From UMGS1387 sp045577475 (lineage in GTDB: Bacteria > Bacillota > Clostridia > Oscillospirales > CAG-382), in assembly GCA_045577475.1 (NCBI GenBank), contig JAZNIM010000025.1, positions 1 to 6,810 of the forward strand: a stretch of 6,810 nt of DNA. Reading direction: 5' to 3'. Both the position numbers and the translations under genes were made by a program. Below the pieces are notes generated by a model, which had not been told where the DNA came from, made no database searches, and saw nothing but the letters and a program-made list of their open reading frames with translations. This document shows positions 6,669-6,810 of the stretch, in pieces. Every line of letters starts with the position of its first letter. The stretch's first letter is position 1.

Positions 6669-6810
6669 CAAAATGTTGTTTCAAGCTTTACCGTTTTTCC
6701 GCTTTCGATAGCTTCGGGAATCTTGCACATGATTTCAAGAACGTGTCTTGCGTGTTCGGGACTGAGAACAGGCTGTTTGTCGCCTTCAATTGCTCTTACA
6801 AGGTCACGCA
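6668..6810 (-). CDS. C-terminus of a further Gfo/Idh/MocA oxidoreductase (partial)
   Basis: The last 46 codons and a TGA are visible; the rest lies beyond the right edge of the window. The reading RDLVRAIEGDKQPVLSPEHA, then a helix with VLEIMCKIPEAIESGKTV, and the end KLETTF follows the usual C-terminal pattern of Gfo/Idh/MocA proteins: a helix with D-x-V-x-A-I-x-x-G, a proline-containing turn such as P-V-L-S, a long helix, and a final S-G-K-x-V-x-L. No catalytic residue is in the visible part, so the subtype cannot be told. It is read in the same direction as the rest and ends 14 nt before the next start, so it belongs to the operon. If correct it makes at least four such oxidoreductases with one GRE. 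Confidence 0.7.
   Translation of the reverse strand, partial: RDLVRAIEGDKQPVLSPEHARHVLEIMCKIPEAIESGKTVKLETTF

Noticed and set aside
6654..6671. TTG start adding six residues to the 368-aa oxidoreductase
   Set aside because: The AAGGAG ribosome site lies within the extension and is well spaced from the ATG at 6653.
373..6810. Identification of the pathway as anhydroglycolysis (YbiW/PflD type)
   Set aside because: The oxidoreductases fit loosely, but the active-site loop differs from the Cys-Val-Glu type, and no fructose-6-phosphate aldolase, kinase or PTS gene is present in the window.

Overview
The window looks like chromosome from a low-GC, strictly or mainly anaerobic Firmicute (Clostridia, gut or rumen type). 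The pointers are a glycyl radical enzyme (inactivated by oxygen) with its radical SAM activase, strong AAGGAGG-type ribosome sites, tightly overlapping genes, and an IS1182-like transposase remnant of a kind common in such genomes. The taxonomic call is inference, not a match.

Layout. Positions 1-345 hold the 5' end of an insertion sequence on the + strand: a perfect 11-bp hairpin, a good promoter and the N-terminal third or less of a transposase that stops resembling its family near position 345. Everything from 373 to the right edge is one operon read on the - strand, right to left: the C-terminus of a Gfo/Idh/MocA oxidoreductase (6668-6810), a Gfo/Idh/MocA protein of 368 aa (5547-6653), another of 373 aa (4433-5554), a third of 367 aa (3333-4436), a glycyl radical enzyme (GRE) activase (2570-3340) and a GRE of 738 aa (373-2589). 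Inside the operon the genes are 14 nt apart or overlap by 8, 4, 8 and 20 nt, so they are almost certainly co-transcribed and translationally coupled. The operon promoter lies beyond the right edge. No gap over 300 bases lacks a gene.

How it may work. The activase puts the glycyl radical on the GRE, which then does anaerobic radical chemistry (typically C-O, C-C or C-N cleavage) on one substrate. The four Gfo/Idh/MocA proteins are NAD(P)-linked oxidoreductases that usually act on sugars, inositols, anhydrosugars or glycosides. Together they suggest anaerobic breakdown of a carbohydrate-like compound in which hydroxyls are oxidised and reduced around a radical lyase or dehydratase step. No kinase, aldolase, transporter or regulator is visible, so the substrate cannot be named.

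The strongest point of novelty is the GRE active site. Where the dehydratase, lyase and decarboxylase GREs that I know carry Cys-Val-Glu, this one has Cys-Asn-Trp-Met-Cys, and it also lacks the adjacent Cys pair of pyruvate formate-lyase. The activase appears to have only one ferredoxin-type Cys motif instead of the usual two of non-PFL activases. Two of the oxidoreductases are diverged paralogues with an unusual Ser-His-x-His loop in the Rossmann fold and Tyr in place of the common catalytic His.
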